Shown in pieces: positions 34,632 through 43,823 of a DNA stretch of 64,000 bases. Source of the stretch: Bacteroidales bacterium UBA4070. Lineage in GTDB: Bacteria > Bacteroidota > Bacteroidia > Bacteroidales > VadinHA17. The first letter of the stretch is position 1. Every line of letters starts with the position of its first letter. Both the position numbers and the translations under genes were made by a program. The stretch spans positions 45,749 to 109,748 of the forward strand of contig DFYY01000006.1 of the NCBI GenBank assembly GCA_002383485.1. The letters run 5' to 3'. Below the pieces are notes generated by a model, which did no database searches, was not told the DNA's origin, and saw only the letters and a list, made by a program, of their open reading frames with translations.

Positions 34632-36413
34632 TTAATAAGACTCTCTTTCAATGTAATGCGTGTGCAGAAGCTCGTGTGACTTATGGCCGTTGGGCTTTTC
34701 GAGGAACTCGTTGTAGATAGCAATTATCTCCGGGTTCTCGTGTGATTTCCTGAGGTCCATGTGCATGTCTTCGGAATAGATTGCCTCCATCCTCTTCTGC
34801 CTGATGGCTGCGTTTGTGGGGATCGGCTGGCCGCCACCTCCGAGGCATCCTCCGGGGCAGGCCATGATCTCTATGAAGTGATACTGAGCCTTACCTGTAC
34901 TTACTGCTTTGGCTATCTTATTGGCATTTACCAGGCCGTGGGCTATAGCCACCTTCAGTTCAGCACCCTCAAGGAACCTCCACTCTTCGGTTGTGCCTTC
35001 GATCTTTATCGTAGCCTCCTTCACCCCTTCCATACCGCGGACGGGCATGATATTCAGGTTCTTGAAGGGTACCGGTTTTCCTGTCACCAACTCATAGGCG
35101 GTACGCAGTGCTGCCTCCATGACACCTCCGGTGGCGCCAAATATCACACCGGCGCCTGTGGAAGTACCCATGATTGAGTCATAATTGTCAGGCTCCAGAG
35201 AACGGAAATCAATCCCGGCCTGCTTGATCATCACTGCCAGCTCGCGGGTTGTAAGTACGAAATCGATGTCCTTGTAACCGCTCGATCTCATCTCAGGTCT
35301 GTCAGCCTCATACTTCTTCGCCGTACATGGCATTATGGACACCGAAACAATCTTGGAGGGGTCAAGCTTGCGCTTCTGTGCATAGAATGTCTTTGCCAGG
35401 GCACCGAACATCTGCTGGGGTGATTTGCATGTTGACAGGTTCGGCAGCATCTGCGGATACTTGTGCTCAATGAACTTGATCCATCCCGGTGAACATGAAG
35501 TAAACATAGGCAGTGCCATGCTGTGATCATTCTCTACCAGAACCTTCTTCAGCCTGGTAAGAAGCTCAGTACCCTCCTCGATGATCGTCAGGTCCGCGGT
35601 GAAGTCGGTGTCAAGCACTGAATCAAATCCAAGCTGACGCAGGGCAGTCACCATCTTGCCTGTAACCCTCTCTCCCGGATCATAGCCAAGATCTTCGCCG
35701 AGGGCCACCCTAACTGCCGGAGCTGTCTGTACAACCACATGTTTCTCAGGATCATAGATAGCATCCCACACCTGGTCAATATATGTCTTTTCAGTAAGTG
35801 CTCCCGTCGGGCAGCGGTTGACGCACTGGCCGCAGTTGGTGCAGACCACGTGGCTCATCGGCCGGTCATGGAACGAGGATATCTTCATATGTGCTCCCTT
35901 GTTTGCCACCGCAATGGCTGACACATGCTGCAACTGCGAGCACGTGCGAACGCAGCGCTGGCACCTGATGCACTTGCTGTCATCCTTGATGAAGGCCGGT
36001 GATGACCTGTCAATGCTATAGGAATGATCCTCAACCAGGTCAAGAAAAATATGCTCGCCAAAGGAGTATTCGTTTGCCAGTGTCTGCAGCTCACACTTCT
36101 GGTTCTTGTAGCATTTGGTGCAGTCAGCCCTGTGTTCCGAGAGCAGAAGCTCCACGATATGCTTGCGGGCGTTCCTTACTTTCAATGAGTTGGTATGTAT
36201 GTCCATACCCTCCGATACAGGCATGGCACATGCAGCTATCAGGGTGCGGGCTCCCGTTTGTTCTACCACGCACACACGGCAATTGCCTGCCACGCAGAGA
36301 TCCGGGTGATTGCAGAGAGTTGGAATGATCACACCCAGCTTTTTTGCAGCTTCGAGAACTGTGGTTCCTTCCGCTACCTTTACTTCCTGTTCATTTATCT
36401 TAAGAGTTACCAT
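34632..36413 (-). CDS. hydA: [FeFe] hydrogenase catalytic subunit of NAD-linked trimeric enzyme
   Basis: This 593-residue subunit reduces protons or oxidises H2 at an H-cluster. In order it has an N-terminal [2Fe-2S] domain (Cys34, 45, 48, 62), the His-Cys3 [4Fe-4S] motif (HRADCTKCYKNQKC), a two-cluster ferredoxin domain (CIRCQRCVRTC; CTNCGQCVNRC), and the H-cluster domain with TSCSPGW (about 308), MPCTAKKYE (about 361) and MACPGGCLGGGGQP (about 517), so all cluster ligands are intact. The small-subunit-like tail follows. It lacks the extra C-terminal [2Fe-2S] domain of the longest HydA forms. It is the last gene of hydCBA; the maturases HydE, HydF and HydG are not in the window. Confidence 0.95.
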   Translation of the reverse strand: MVTLKINEQEVKVAEGTTVLEAAKKLGVIIPTLCNHPDLCVAGNCRVCVVEQTGARTLIAACAMPVSEGMDIHTNSLKVRNARKHIVELLLSEHRADCTKCYKNQKCELQTLANEYSFGEHIFLDLVEDHSYSIDRSSPAFIKDDSKCIRCQRCVRTCSQLQHVSAIAVANKGAHMKISSFHDRPMSHVVCTNCGQCVNRCPTGALTEKTYIDQVWDAIYDPEKHVVVQTAPAVRVALGEDLGYDPGERVTGKMVTALRQLGFDSVLDTDFTADLTIIEEGTELLTRLKKVLVENDHSMALPMFTSCSPGWIKFIEHKYPQMLPNLSTCKSPQQMFGALAKTFYAQKRKLDPSKIVSVSIMPCTAKKYEADRPEMRSSGYKDIDFVLTTRELAVMIKQAGIDFRSLEPDNYDSIMGTSTGAGVIFGATGGVMEAALRTAYELVTGKPVPFKNLNIMPVRGMEGVKEATIKIEGTTEEWRFLEGAELKVAIAHGLVNANKIAKAVSTGKAQYHFIEIMACPGGCLGGGGQPIPTNAAIRQKRMEAIYSEDMHMDLRKSHENPEIIAIYNEFLEKPNGHKSHELLHTHYIERESY

Positions 36414-36430
36414 TTTGTTCTGTGCTTGTA

Positions 36431-37591
36431 TTAGTAAATTATCTCTTCCCTGAAATTCTCAACTATCGATTTGAAGGCGTTACCCACTGACTGGCCGAGG
36501 CCGCATTTCGATGCCACCTTCATCGTATCGGCCAGTTTGACCAATTCGTTCAGGTAGGTCGATTTGGCTTCGCCCTTCTTCACCTTCTCAACACCCTTCA
36601 GGAGTTGCTGGCATCCTACACGACAGGGGGTACACTGCCCGCATGACTCTTCAGCGAAGAAGTCCAGATAATTGTGCAACAAGTTGTACATTGAGCGTGA
36701 ACTGTTGAAGAGCTTCATGGAACCGCCTGTAGGTACCCCCTCAAACCCGATTATGGTCTCACCGAATTTCTTGCGAGGTACGCAGAAGCCAGAGGCGCCT
36801 CCCACCTGAACGGCCTTCGTATCACCGTCACCGAACTCATTTACAAACTCCTGCACAGTCATACCGAGTTCTAGTTCGAATATGCCCGGAATTGGTGTAT
36901 CTCCTGATATTGAAAACACTTTGGAACCGCGTGAATCCTTGGTCCCCAGCTTGAAATACTCGTTTGCTCCCTTCTCAATTATCATCACGGCAGTGACAAG
37001 AGTCTCAACATTGTTGATGGAAGTCGGCTTTGAAAACAGCCCGCTTACGGTCGGATAGGGTGGCTTGTTACGTGGCTCACCGCGGAAGCCTTCTATCGAC
37101 TCAAACAGGGCACTTTCTTCACCGCATATGTAGGCACCACTGCCCATACGGTATTCAATACTGAAATCGTAGCCTATCTCATTGATCAGCTTATGAAATT
37201 TATGAAGCTCCACAAAGAGCTGTGGAAGCAGGAACCTGTACTCCCCCCTGAGGTAAATAAACCCTTTCCTGGCGCCCATAGCCTTCCCGGCAATAGTCAT
37301 TCCCGCATAAACCTTGGAAGCTACCTTGTCAAGTATCTCCCGGTCTTTAAAAGTACCGGGTTCTCCCTCGTCTGCATTACATACAATATATTTTTCAGGA
37401 TCCTTCTCTGCGGCGGTGTATTTCCACTTCAGACCGGTCGGAAAACCTGCCCCTCCACGTCCTTTAAGACCTGATTCCAGAATCTGTTGTATTATCTCAT
37501 CACTTGTCATCTCGAAGGCTTTTTTCATAACCTTCATGATATCAATACTTTCAAATATAAGGTCAACCTTTGTGAGTCCTTTGTTTTTCAT
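36431..37591 (-). CDS. hydB: NuoF-like flavin subunit of [FeFe] hydrogenase, short form
   Basis: This 386-residue subunit binds FMN and NAD(H) and one [4Fe-4S] cluster. Signatures are GRGGAGFPTGLKW, NADEGEPGTFKDR, GAYICGEESAL and the cluster motif SCGQCTPCR with a further Cys in KCGLG. Electron-bifurcating HydB/HndC subunits are about 600 residues and add an N-terminal thioredoxin-like [2Fe-2S] domain and a C-terminal two-cluster ferredoxin domain; both are missing here. The subunit should exchange electrons with NAD(H), but whether ferredoxin can be used is open. It lies between hydC and hydA with gaps of 18 bases. Confidence 0.92.
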   Translation of the reverse strand: MKNKGLTKVDLIFESIDIMKVMKKAFEMTSDEIIQQILESGLKGRGGAGFPTGLKWKYTAAEKDPEKYIVCNADEGEPGTFKDREILDKVASKVYAGMTIAGKAMGARKGFIYLRGEYRFLLPQLFVELHKFHKLINEIGYDFSIEYRMGSGAYICGEESALFESIEGFRGEPRNKPPYPTVSGLFSKPTSINNVETLVTAVMIIEKGANEYFKLGTKDSRGSKVFSISGDTPIPGIFELELGMTVQEFVNEFGDGDTKAVQVGGASGFCVPRKKFGETIIGFEGVPTGGSMKLFNSSRSMYNLLHNYLDFFAEESCGQCTPCRVGCQQLLKGVEKVKKGEAKSTYLNELVKLADTMKVASKCGLGQSVGNAFKSIVENFREEIIY

Positions 37592-37609
37592 TTCAATGCC
37601 TCCCTCTCT

Positions 37610-38071
37610 TTAGCGCATGTAACCTTTAACCACATCTATAACTGTCTCCGGCGTCAGATCAGTGTACGGCATGTCATTGATCAGAATTGCAGGAGCTTTA
37701 TGACACCATCCTATACAGTTGGTCTCAAGCAACGTAAACATCTTGTCGGGAGTGGTCTCACCAACTTTTATCTTCAGAATATCTTCAAGTGTGCTTACAA
37801 TGTCATTCTTCCCCTTCATCGAGCAGGTAATGGTCTTGCAAACCCTTATTACATTCTTGCCCCTCTCCTGCGTGTCAAGGAAGGTGTAAAACGATGCTGT
37901 CCCGTAGACCTCTGCTGCAGAGATGTCCAGTTCAGTGGCTACTGCCACCATCACATCATCGGTAAGGTAGTTGTGTTTCCTTACAATTTCCTGAAGGATG
38001 GGCATCAGGCTCTCTCTCTTGCGGCCGTGTTTCTCCGCCAGCTCCTTCACCATGTTACCAGTTTGATACAT
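37610..38071 (-). CDS. hydC: NuoE-like [2Fe-2S] subunit of [FeFe] hydrogenase
   Basis: This 153-residue thioredoxin-like ferredoxin subunit accepts electrons near the flavin. The four [2Fe-2S] ligands are in CKTITC and CIGWC, with the usual CxxxxC and CxxxC pattern. The N-terminal helical part (ILQEIVRKHNYLTDDVMVAVA) is standard for NuoE/HndA. It is the first gene of hydCBA, and a Rex-like inverted repeat lies about 60 bases upstream of its start, so transcription probably follows the NADH/NAD+ ratio. Confidence 0.92.
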   Translation of the reverse strand: MYQTGNMVKELAEKHGRKRESLMPILQEIVRKHNYLTDDVMVAVATELDISAAEVYGTASFYTFLDTQERGKNVIRVCKTITCSMKGKNDIVSTLEDILKIKVGETTPDKMFTLLETNCIGWCHKAPAILINDMPYTDLTPETVIDVVKGYMR

Positions 38072-38129
38072 TTCTATTGGTTTTTAAGTATTAAGTTGTT
38101 TATAATTAAACATCGGCTTGACTTTTCGG

Positions 38130-38147
38130 CTGTGAAATTAATAACAA
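38130..38147. promoter_or_regulatory. Candidate Rex operator upstream of hydC
   Basis: CTGTGA-N6-TAACAA (read as TTGTTA-N6-TCACAG on the coding strand) matches the Rex pattern TTGTKA-N6-TMACAA with one mismatch. It lies in the 163-base gap between hypB and hydC, 59 bases before the hydC start. Confidence 0.5.
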
Positions 38148-38234
38148 TAAAAATTCAAAAACCTTACTTAAATCATGTTTATGAATATTTAAGGCCTGAA
38201 TGAAACAATCGGTACTGTTGACAGATTGGCAGAA

Positions 38235-38894
38235 TCAACCGGCAGAGAACTGCTCGAGCTGCGTCCTGAGCCATACGGACCACTTTTCAAGACCCTCTCC
38301 CCTGATGGCTGAGGTTTTAATGATGGTGATGCGTGGATTGATGGCGGTAATGTCTGCCATAAATGAATCCATGTTAAAGTTAGTATAGGGGATCAGGTCA
38401 GTTTTGTTCAGGATGACAGCCCTTGCTTCACTGAAGAGCATGGGATATTTGGCAGGCTTGTCATCGCCTTCCGCCGTGCTTACCACTGCCAGCTTGAAAG
38501 TCTCGCCCAGGTCAAATTGTGAAGGACATATAAGATTGCCTACATTCTCGACAAAAAGCAGATCAATGGCATCAAGATCAAAGTGTTCAATGGCTTTGAA
38601 GATACTGTGCGAATCAAGGTGACATCCCCCTTCGGTGTTGATTGCAACAATCGGGATATTGTACTTCTTCAGCCGCTGCGCATCACGGTCAGTGGTAACA
38701 TCCCCTTCAATCACACCGATGCTCACCTCTCCTGACATCAGCTCGCAGGTCCGCTCAAGTAAAGTGGTCTTTCCGGCACCCGGTGAACTGATAATATTGA
38801 TCATCATCACCTTCCTGGCCTTTAACAGGCTGCGAACCTCCTCAGCTTTATTCTGGTTTCTGTCCAGGATGTTTTTCATAATTTTTATTTCCAT
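38235..38894 (-). CDS. hypB: Hydrogenase nickel incorporation GTPase HypB
   Basis: HypB is the SIMIBI-class GTPase that helps HypA deliver nickel to the [NiFe] hydrogenase large subunit. The start is placed at 38894 (MEIKIMKNILDRN), as the longer frame adds 29 residues that overlap hypA. Motifs are the P-loop ISSPGAGKTT, EGDVTTDRDA, the metal-site EGGCHLDSH, VENVGNLICP and NKTD. There is no His-rich nickel-storage tail at the N-terminus, so it is a minimal 219-residue form. Two bases separate it from hypA, and it closes the rex-hyp operon. Confidence 0.95.
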   Translation of the reverse strand: MEIKIMKNILDRNQNKAEEVRSLLKARKVMMINIISSPGAGKTTLLERTCELMSGEVSIGVIEGDVTTDRDAQRLKKYNIPIVAINTEGGCHLDSHSIFKAIEHFDLDAIDLLFVENVGNLICPSQFDLGETFKLAVVSTAEGDDKPAKYPMLFSEARAVILNKTDLIPYTNFNMDSFMADITAINPRITIIKTSAIRGEGLEKWSVWLRTQLEQFSAG

Positions 38895-38896
38895 GA

Positions 38897-39238
38897 TTAT
38901 TCTCCTTCTATACTTTTTACGAACAATTCTTTCCCGTGTATAAGGGCAATCTCCTTTGAACCGCAGATGCCGCAGGCACAAAGATCACCTGCAGGCCTGT
39001 AACCGGATCCGCAGTGAAGACACCTCAATTCTGCCGGTATGATCTCTATATCCAATTCTGCTCCTGCTGCCACAGTATCCCTCGCCGCCTCACTGAAGGC
39101 AGCTACAAACAGATCAGGAACGATCTGAATAAACTGCCCGAAGCTGACATTGATCTTTTCAACCTTTGTCAGTCCTGCTTCAGCGGCATATCCTTCAACC
39201 ATTGCAGCCAGGTCTTCTGCTATTCTCAGCTCATGCAT
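38897..39238 (-). CDS. hypA: Hydrogenase nickel chaperone HypA
   Basis: HypA is the nickel chaperone that works with HypB. The start at 39238 gives the required N-terminal MHE, whose His binds nickel; the longer frame would bury it. The zinc site is formed by CLHC and CACGIC at the expected place in the C-terminal half. The length of 113 residues is normal. It lies 10 bases after hypE and two bases before hypB in the same operon. Confidence 0.95.
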   Translation of the reverse strand: MHELRIAEDLAAMVEGYAAEAGLTKVEKINVSFGQFIQIVPDLFVAAFSEAARDTVAAGAELDIEIIPAELRCLHCGSGYRPAGDLCACGICGSKEIALIHGKELFVKSIEGE

Positions 39239-39248
39239 GGCAATCTCC

Positions 39249-40256
39249 TCAACAAATCCTTGGCAGCAACTGTCCCGAAGGCATTTCCAGAAACCTGTTG
39301 CCACCTGCTGAACTGTTCAGTATGACTCTGCCTTCTCTTCCGGCAATAATTCCGCCAATGATCGCAGCACCCCGGCCCTGATGATCTGAATGCATCCTTT
39401 CAACAATTGCTTCCGCCTCGTCAGCATCGGCGACTATCAGAACTCTTCCCTCGCTGGCAAGGCTAAGCGGATCAAACCCGAGTATCTCACACAATCCCCT
39501 GACGGCTTCATGTACGGGTACGGATGATTCGTCAACGGCAATACCGCACATGGTCATTCCGGCAAGCTCATTCAGTACGGCTGCAAGGCCTCCCCTGGTC
39601 AGGTCTCTCATGAAATGAACTGCAGCAGGCCTCTCAACCACCCTTCTTATCAGATGGTTCAGCGAGGCGCAGTCAGACGTCATCGGTTTGTCAAAAGAGA
39701 GCTTACTCCGTGCTGCTAGTATTGTCACAGCGTGATCACCGGGCGGACCGTTTATGATCAGCCTGTCGCCCTCCCTGACAGAAGACCCGCTGCTTACATG
39801 CATCAGTTCTTCGCTGAGTACTCCCACACCAGCCGTGTTTATGAAAATCCTGTCGCACTTGCCCTTCTCAACCACCTTGGTATCGCCGGTGACAACCTTT
39901 ACGCCTGCGGACTCTGCCTCATCAGCCATCGAGGATACTATCACGGCGAGCTGATCAATTTCAAATCCCTCCTCTATAATGAATGCGGCTGACAGATACT
40001 TTGGTACGGCCCCCGACACTGCAAGGTCATTTACCGTGCCGCATACTGCCAGCTTCCCAATGTTGCCACCCGGGAAAAAGAGCGGATCAATGACGTATGA
40101 ATCGGTAGTGAATGCTATCAGGGCTGACGGGACAGCGAGCAGGGCCGAGTCGGTCATGGGACCCGTCATACCAAACCGTGCCGCAAAATGGTCACGTATG
40201 AGTGCCTGTGCCTGTCTGCCGCCGCTGCCGTGGCTCAGTGTTATCTTTTCACTCAT
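39249..40256 (-). CDS. hypE: Hydrogenase maturation protein HypE
   Basis: HypE dehydrates the carbamoyl group on its C-terminal Cys to make the cyanide ligand of the [NiFe] centre. The start at 40256 (MSEKITLSHGSGGRQ) is chosen because it gives the usual N-terminus and overlaps hypD by eight bases. The C-terminus ends in PRIC, with the modified Cys as the last residue. The PurM-like ATP-binding region shows TTDSYVIDPLFFPGG and DLTRGGLAAVLNE. It needs HypF to load its Cys; both are encoded here. Confidence 0.95.
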   Translation of the reverse strand: MSEKITLSHGSGGRQAQALIRDHFAARFGMTGPMTDSALLAVPSALIAFTTDSYVIDPLFFPGGNIGKLAVCGTVNDLAVSGAVPKYLSAAFIIEEGFEIDQLAVIVSSMADEAESAGVKVVTGDTKVVEKGKCDRIFINTAGVGVLSEELMHVSSGSSVREGDRLIINGPPGDHAVTILAARSKLSFDKPMTSDCASLNHLIRRVVERPAAVHFMRDLTRGGLAAVLNELAGMTMCGIAVDESSVPVHEAVRGLCEILGFDPLSLASEGRVLIVADADEAEAIVERMHSDHQGRGAAIIGGIIAGREGRVILNSSAGGNRFLEMPSGQLLPRIC

Positions 40257-41331
40257 GACTGTGGTATTTGTACCATGTATTGCATGATCCTTCATCTGAC
40301 ACCATGCATGCCCCTTCCGGGTGGTCGGGTGTGCAGTGCGATGCAAAGAGCGCGCAATCGGGTGGCCTGCTCACGCCTCTGAGAATATCTCCGCAGATGC
40401 ATCCGTTTGCAGCGACAGCCTCAGGCAGGTCAACCGGGAAAGCCGAGGCATCAAAGCGCCGGTAAGTGCCACGCAGCTTAAGCCCGCTCAATGAGATGAC
40501 GCCCAGACCCCGCCACTCAACGTCTGCAGACTCAAATACTTCATTCATATAAACCTGTGCCTTAATGTTACCGGCAACTGAAACTGCCCTCCTGTACTGA
40601 ATCTCCACAGAAGGGCTTCTACTGTTCACCTGCCTGATGAGCATCAGCACGGCTGTCAGTATGTCTGTGGGCTCAAAACCCGTGACAACGCATGCCAGTC
40701 CGTATTTTCGCGGAATGAAGTCAAACGCTGAGGAGCCGGTAATGACAGCCACATGACCCGGACAAATGAAACCGTCGATATGCACGCCCTCCCTTAATAT
40801 AACTTCCATTGCCGGAGGCATGACCTTGTGAGCGTTCAGCACGAAAAAATTGTCAATCCCTTCACTCTCAGCCTGCATCACGGTAACAGCTGTTCCGGGG
40901 GCAGTAGTTTCAAATCCGATTGCTGAAAAAACCACCTTCCTTCCCGGGTTTTCACGCGCCAGTTGCAGAGCTTCATGAGCCGACAGCACCAACCGGACAT
41001 CGGCTCCCTCTGCCCTTGCCTCTCCCAGGGTCATAACAGTGCCCGGCACCCTCATCAGGTCACCGAACAGGGTGACGGTCATGCCCTCACTAAAGGCCAG
41101 GGCTGTCAGAGTGTCAATATACCTTGCCGCTGTGACGCAGACCGGACAACCCGGTCCGGAGATGAGCCTTACCTGCGGGGGCAGCAGTGAGGGGATGCCA
41201 AAGCGGTGTATTGAGGCCGTATGACCTCCACAGACCTCCATGAAGGTGTAATCACGCGTGGCCTCCTTCACAATCATCCCTGCCAGCATGGCAATATGCC
41301 TCCTGTTCCTGAATTCGTCAACGTATCTCAT
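40249..41331 (-). CDS. hypD: Hydrogenase maturation iron-sulfur protein HypD
   Basis: This 360-residue scaffold, together with HypC, assembles the Fe(CN)2CO unit. Visible are the conserved MEVCGGHT and SGPGCPVCVT motifs, GFETTAPGTA, CPGHVAVITG and the C-terminal [4Fe-4S]-cluster cysteines (CICGDILRG, CALFASHC, CMV). It ends eight bases inside hypE, indicating translational coupling, and follows hypC with seven bases between. Confidence 0.95.
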   Translation of the reverse strand: MRYVDEFRNRRHIAMLAGMIVKEATRDYTFMEVCGGHTASIHRFGIPSLLPPQVRLISGPGCPVCVTAARYIDTLTALAFSEGMTVTLFGDLMRVPGTVMTLGEARAEGADVRLVLSAHEALQLARENPGRKVVFSAIGFETTAPGTAVTVMQAESEGIDNFFVLNAHKVMPPAMEVILREGVHIDGFICPGHVAVITGSSAFDFIPRKYGLACVVTGFEPTDILTAVLMLIRQVNSRSPSVEIQYRRAVSVAGNIKAQVYMNEVFESADVEWRGLGVISLSGLKLRGTYRRFDASAFPVDLPEAVAANGCICGDILRGVSRPPDCALFASHCTPDHPEGACMVSDEGSCNTWYKYHSHE

Positions 41332-41338
41332 TTCCTGG

Positions 41339-41563
41339 TCATTCGCTTATTGCATCATCCATCTCCTGGAGCAGCCGGAGCGTCTCGAGCGCATCCTCCT
41401 CCTTCAGCTTCTCGATGGCAAAGCCGGCATGAAGCAAAACATAATCGCCCACCGTGACGTCATCAACCATCTGCAGTCCTGCCATGAAGACTGCTCCTCC
41501 CACGGAGACCTCCGCCATGGCACCCTCAATGGCAACTACCCTGGCAGGAAGACTCAGGCACAT
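41339..41563 (-). CDS. hypC: Hydrogenase maturation chaperone HypC
   Basis: HypC is a 74-residue chaperone that carries the iron centre with HypD and docks on the large-subunit precursor. It begins MCLSLPARV, with the essential Cys2 exposed after removal of Met1, and has the family pattern VGDYVLLHAGFAIEKL. It overlaps the end of hypF by 10 bases. Confidence 0.95.
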   Translation of the reverse strand: MCLSLPARVVAIEGAMAEVSVGGAVFMAGLQMVDDVTVGDYVLLHAGFAIEKLKEEDALETLRLLQEMDDAISE

Positions 41564-43818
41564 ACACCTCTCCTTTCCGCCGCCGCAAGCAGCTGCCCGA
41601 GAGATATGCCACCGTCGTTTGCCGGTACAAGGTGATTGGTGTAAACCGTGAACTTGTTCATGGATAAAAGATACAAAGATTTCTTAAGCAGATACCTGTT
41701 CTGGAAAACCCCTCCCGACAATACAACCTCTTTCAGTCCCGTCTCCTTCCTTATCTTATTGCATACGGCTACTATTATCTGAGCCATTGTATTGTGAAAC
41801 TTTACTGCAATCTGTGGAATGTCTGATCTGTGAGTATCGTTGATTATCTCTTGAAATGTATCCCTCAGGCATACCGTGTCACCGATGATGAACGGGTAAG
41901 ATTCCTCGGTGATGGAGCTTATGGCTGATTCCAGTCGCATAGGAGCTTCGGAATCAAAGGAAGCCCTGGTGCAGAGCATGAGCAATGCCGATACTGCATC
42001 AAAAATACGCCCGGCCCCGCAGGTCAGCGGTGAATTGATGCCGTGAACAAGCATCTCCCTCACAACAGCAAGTTTTTTTTCGTCGATTGTCCGGAAAAGT
42101 TTTTCCGAACTGAAGTCATAGCCGCTGCCAAAGTAACTGAAGAGACATGAGAGAGCCATCCTCCAGGGCTCATCAACAGCTGCATCTCCTCCCGGCATCA
42201 TGAAATAGTCGAAGTGAGTGTATCGCTCAAAATCACGGGCAGTGGCTGTCATGAACTCACTTCCCCAGGTATTGCCATCAATGCCGTAACCCGTCCCATC
42301 CATTATCACCGCGATGACCTTTCCGGTCAGGCCGTGCTCAGCCATCACCGATACCGCGTGGGCATGGTGGTGCTGGACCCGTATCAGAGGAAGCCTGCTT
42401 CCTTCTGCCATCTCCTCCGCAAACCTGGTTGACAGATAATCGGGATGCATATCGCAGACGACGGATGAAGGAGTAAACCTGAAGAGTGAGGAGTAAAGCC
42501 TGAATGTCTCCCGGTAAAAATCATAAGTGGCCACATTCTTTATGTCTCCCAGAAACTGGCTCATGAAGGCCTGGTAACCTTTGCCGATGCAGAGGCTGTT
42601 CTTCTGTTCCGCGCCGGCTGCAAAAATCCCTTCAGCAACTCTGTTCAGCTCAACGGGCTGAGGGGCAAAACCCCTGGCCCTCCGGATCAGGCACACATTA
42701 CTTCCGATCACCCTGACAACAGAGTCATCAACCCGGTTAAGTATCTCCCTGTTGTAGCTAACAACGCAGCCTGTGACAGGCATAAGATCCCTTTCGGCCT
42801 GCAGATCGTCGGTTATAATTGGCTCATCACTCAGATTTCCGCTTGTAAGTACTACTGCAGGAGTTCTTAAGACTTTGAAAAGCAGGTGGTGGAGGGGCAT
42901 ATGAGGCAGCATCGCCCCGGTTGTGTTCAGGCCACTGCTAACTGATGGTGCCAGCGGTCTCCTCTGATTCAGAATGAGTATGGGCCTGCGCCATGAGAGC
43001 AGTGCCCTCTCCTCCTCTTTCCCTGTGAAGCAGTATTCATTCAGTGCATCCATATCCCTGAACATAACAGCAAAGGGCTTGGTATCGCGCTGCTTACTCT
43101 GCCTGAGGGCCATGACAGCCTCTTCGTTCAATGCATCGCACATGAGATTATACCCGCCTGTTGATTTTACAGCGACACTGCCACCCTCTGCCAGACGTTC
43201 AGCGATTAAACGTAAAATATGTGAAAAACCTGTGACCACCTGATCACCGGCCCTGAGAGTATATTCCGGCCCGCAACTGTTGCAGGCCAAAGGCTGAGCA
43301 TGGAACCGCCGGTCAGACATATCATTGTACTCCGCCAGACAACCGGGACACATAGGAAAGGGAGCCATGGTTGTGGCGGCCCTGTCATACGGAAGAGCCT
43401 TTATGATGGTGAAACGGGGACCGCAGTTTGTGCAGTTGATAAAAGGATAATCGATACGCCCGGGATCGGAATGAAGATCAGCAAGGCACTCGTCACATAC
43501 AGCGATGTCAGGACTGACCTCCGTAATGCTCTCTTCATTATCAATGCTGGGGGTGATTGTAAATTCACTGTAACTCCCTGTCTCTGTTTTTCTTACCTCT
43601 AAAGACCTGATATTGGCAGCCGGAGGGGCAAGGGCCTGTAAATCAGTGATAAAATGCCCCACTGTCTCTTCATCACACTGAACAGTCACCGTTACGCCGC
43701 CGGTCCTGTTAACAACCTCCCCCTTCAGAGAGTATGCGGAGGCAAGCCTGTAAACGAAGGGGCGGAATCCCACACCCTGCACAAGACCGCTTATCAGTAT
43801 CTCATACCCGGTTTCCAC
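41554..43818 (-). CDS. hypF: Carbamoyltransferase HypF
   Basis: HypF makes the carbamoyl group from carbamoyl phosphate and ATP and transfers it to HypE. The 754 residues have the full family layout: acylphosphatase-like domain (LVQGVGFRPFVYRLA), two zinc-finger pairs (CDEC, CTNC, CPGC, CNSC), a YrdC-like domain (KSTGGYNLMCDA) and a Kae1-like domain (QHHHAHAVSVMAEHG, VLSGGVFQN). It begins at a GTG codon five bases after rex. It overlaps hypC at its end. Confidence 0.95.
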   Translation of the reverse strand: METGYEILISGLVQGVGFRPFVYRLASAYSLKGEVVNRTGGVTVTVQCDEETVGHFITDLQALAPPAANIRSLEVRKTETGSYSEFTITPSIDNEESITEVSPDIAVCDECLADLHSDPGRIDYPFINCTNCGPRFTIIKALPYDRAATTMAPFPMCPGCLAEYNDMSDRRFHAQPLACNSCGPEYTLRAGDQVVTGFSHILRLIAERLAEGGSVAVKSTGGYNLMCDALNEEAVMALRQSKQRDTKPFAVMFRDMDALNEYCFTGKEEERALLSWRRPILILNQRRPLAPSVSSGLNTTGAMLPHMPLHHLLFKVLRTPAVVLTSGNLSDEPIITDDLQAERDLMPVTGCVVSYNREILNRVDDSVVRVIGSNVCLIRRARGFAPQPVELNRVAEGIFAAGAEQKNSLCIGKGYQAFMSQFLGDIKNVATYDFYRETFRLYSSLFRFTPSSVVCDMHPDYLSTRFAEEMAEGSRLPLIRVQHHHAHAVSVMAEHGLTGKVIAVIMDGTGYGIDGNTWGSEFMTATARDFERYTHFDYFMMPGGDAAVDEPWRMALSCLFSYFGSGYDFSSEKLFRTIDEKKLAVVREMLVHGINSPLTCGAGRIFDAVSALLMLCTRASFDSEAPMRLESAISSITEESYPFIIGDTVCLRDTFQEIINDTHRSDIPQIAVKFHNTMAQIIVAVCNKIRKETGLKEVVLSGGVFQNRYLLKKSLYLLSMNKFTVYTNHLVPANDGGISLGQLLAAAERRGVCA

Positions 43819-43823
43819 TAAGT

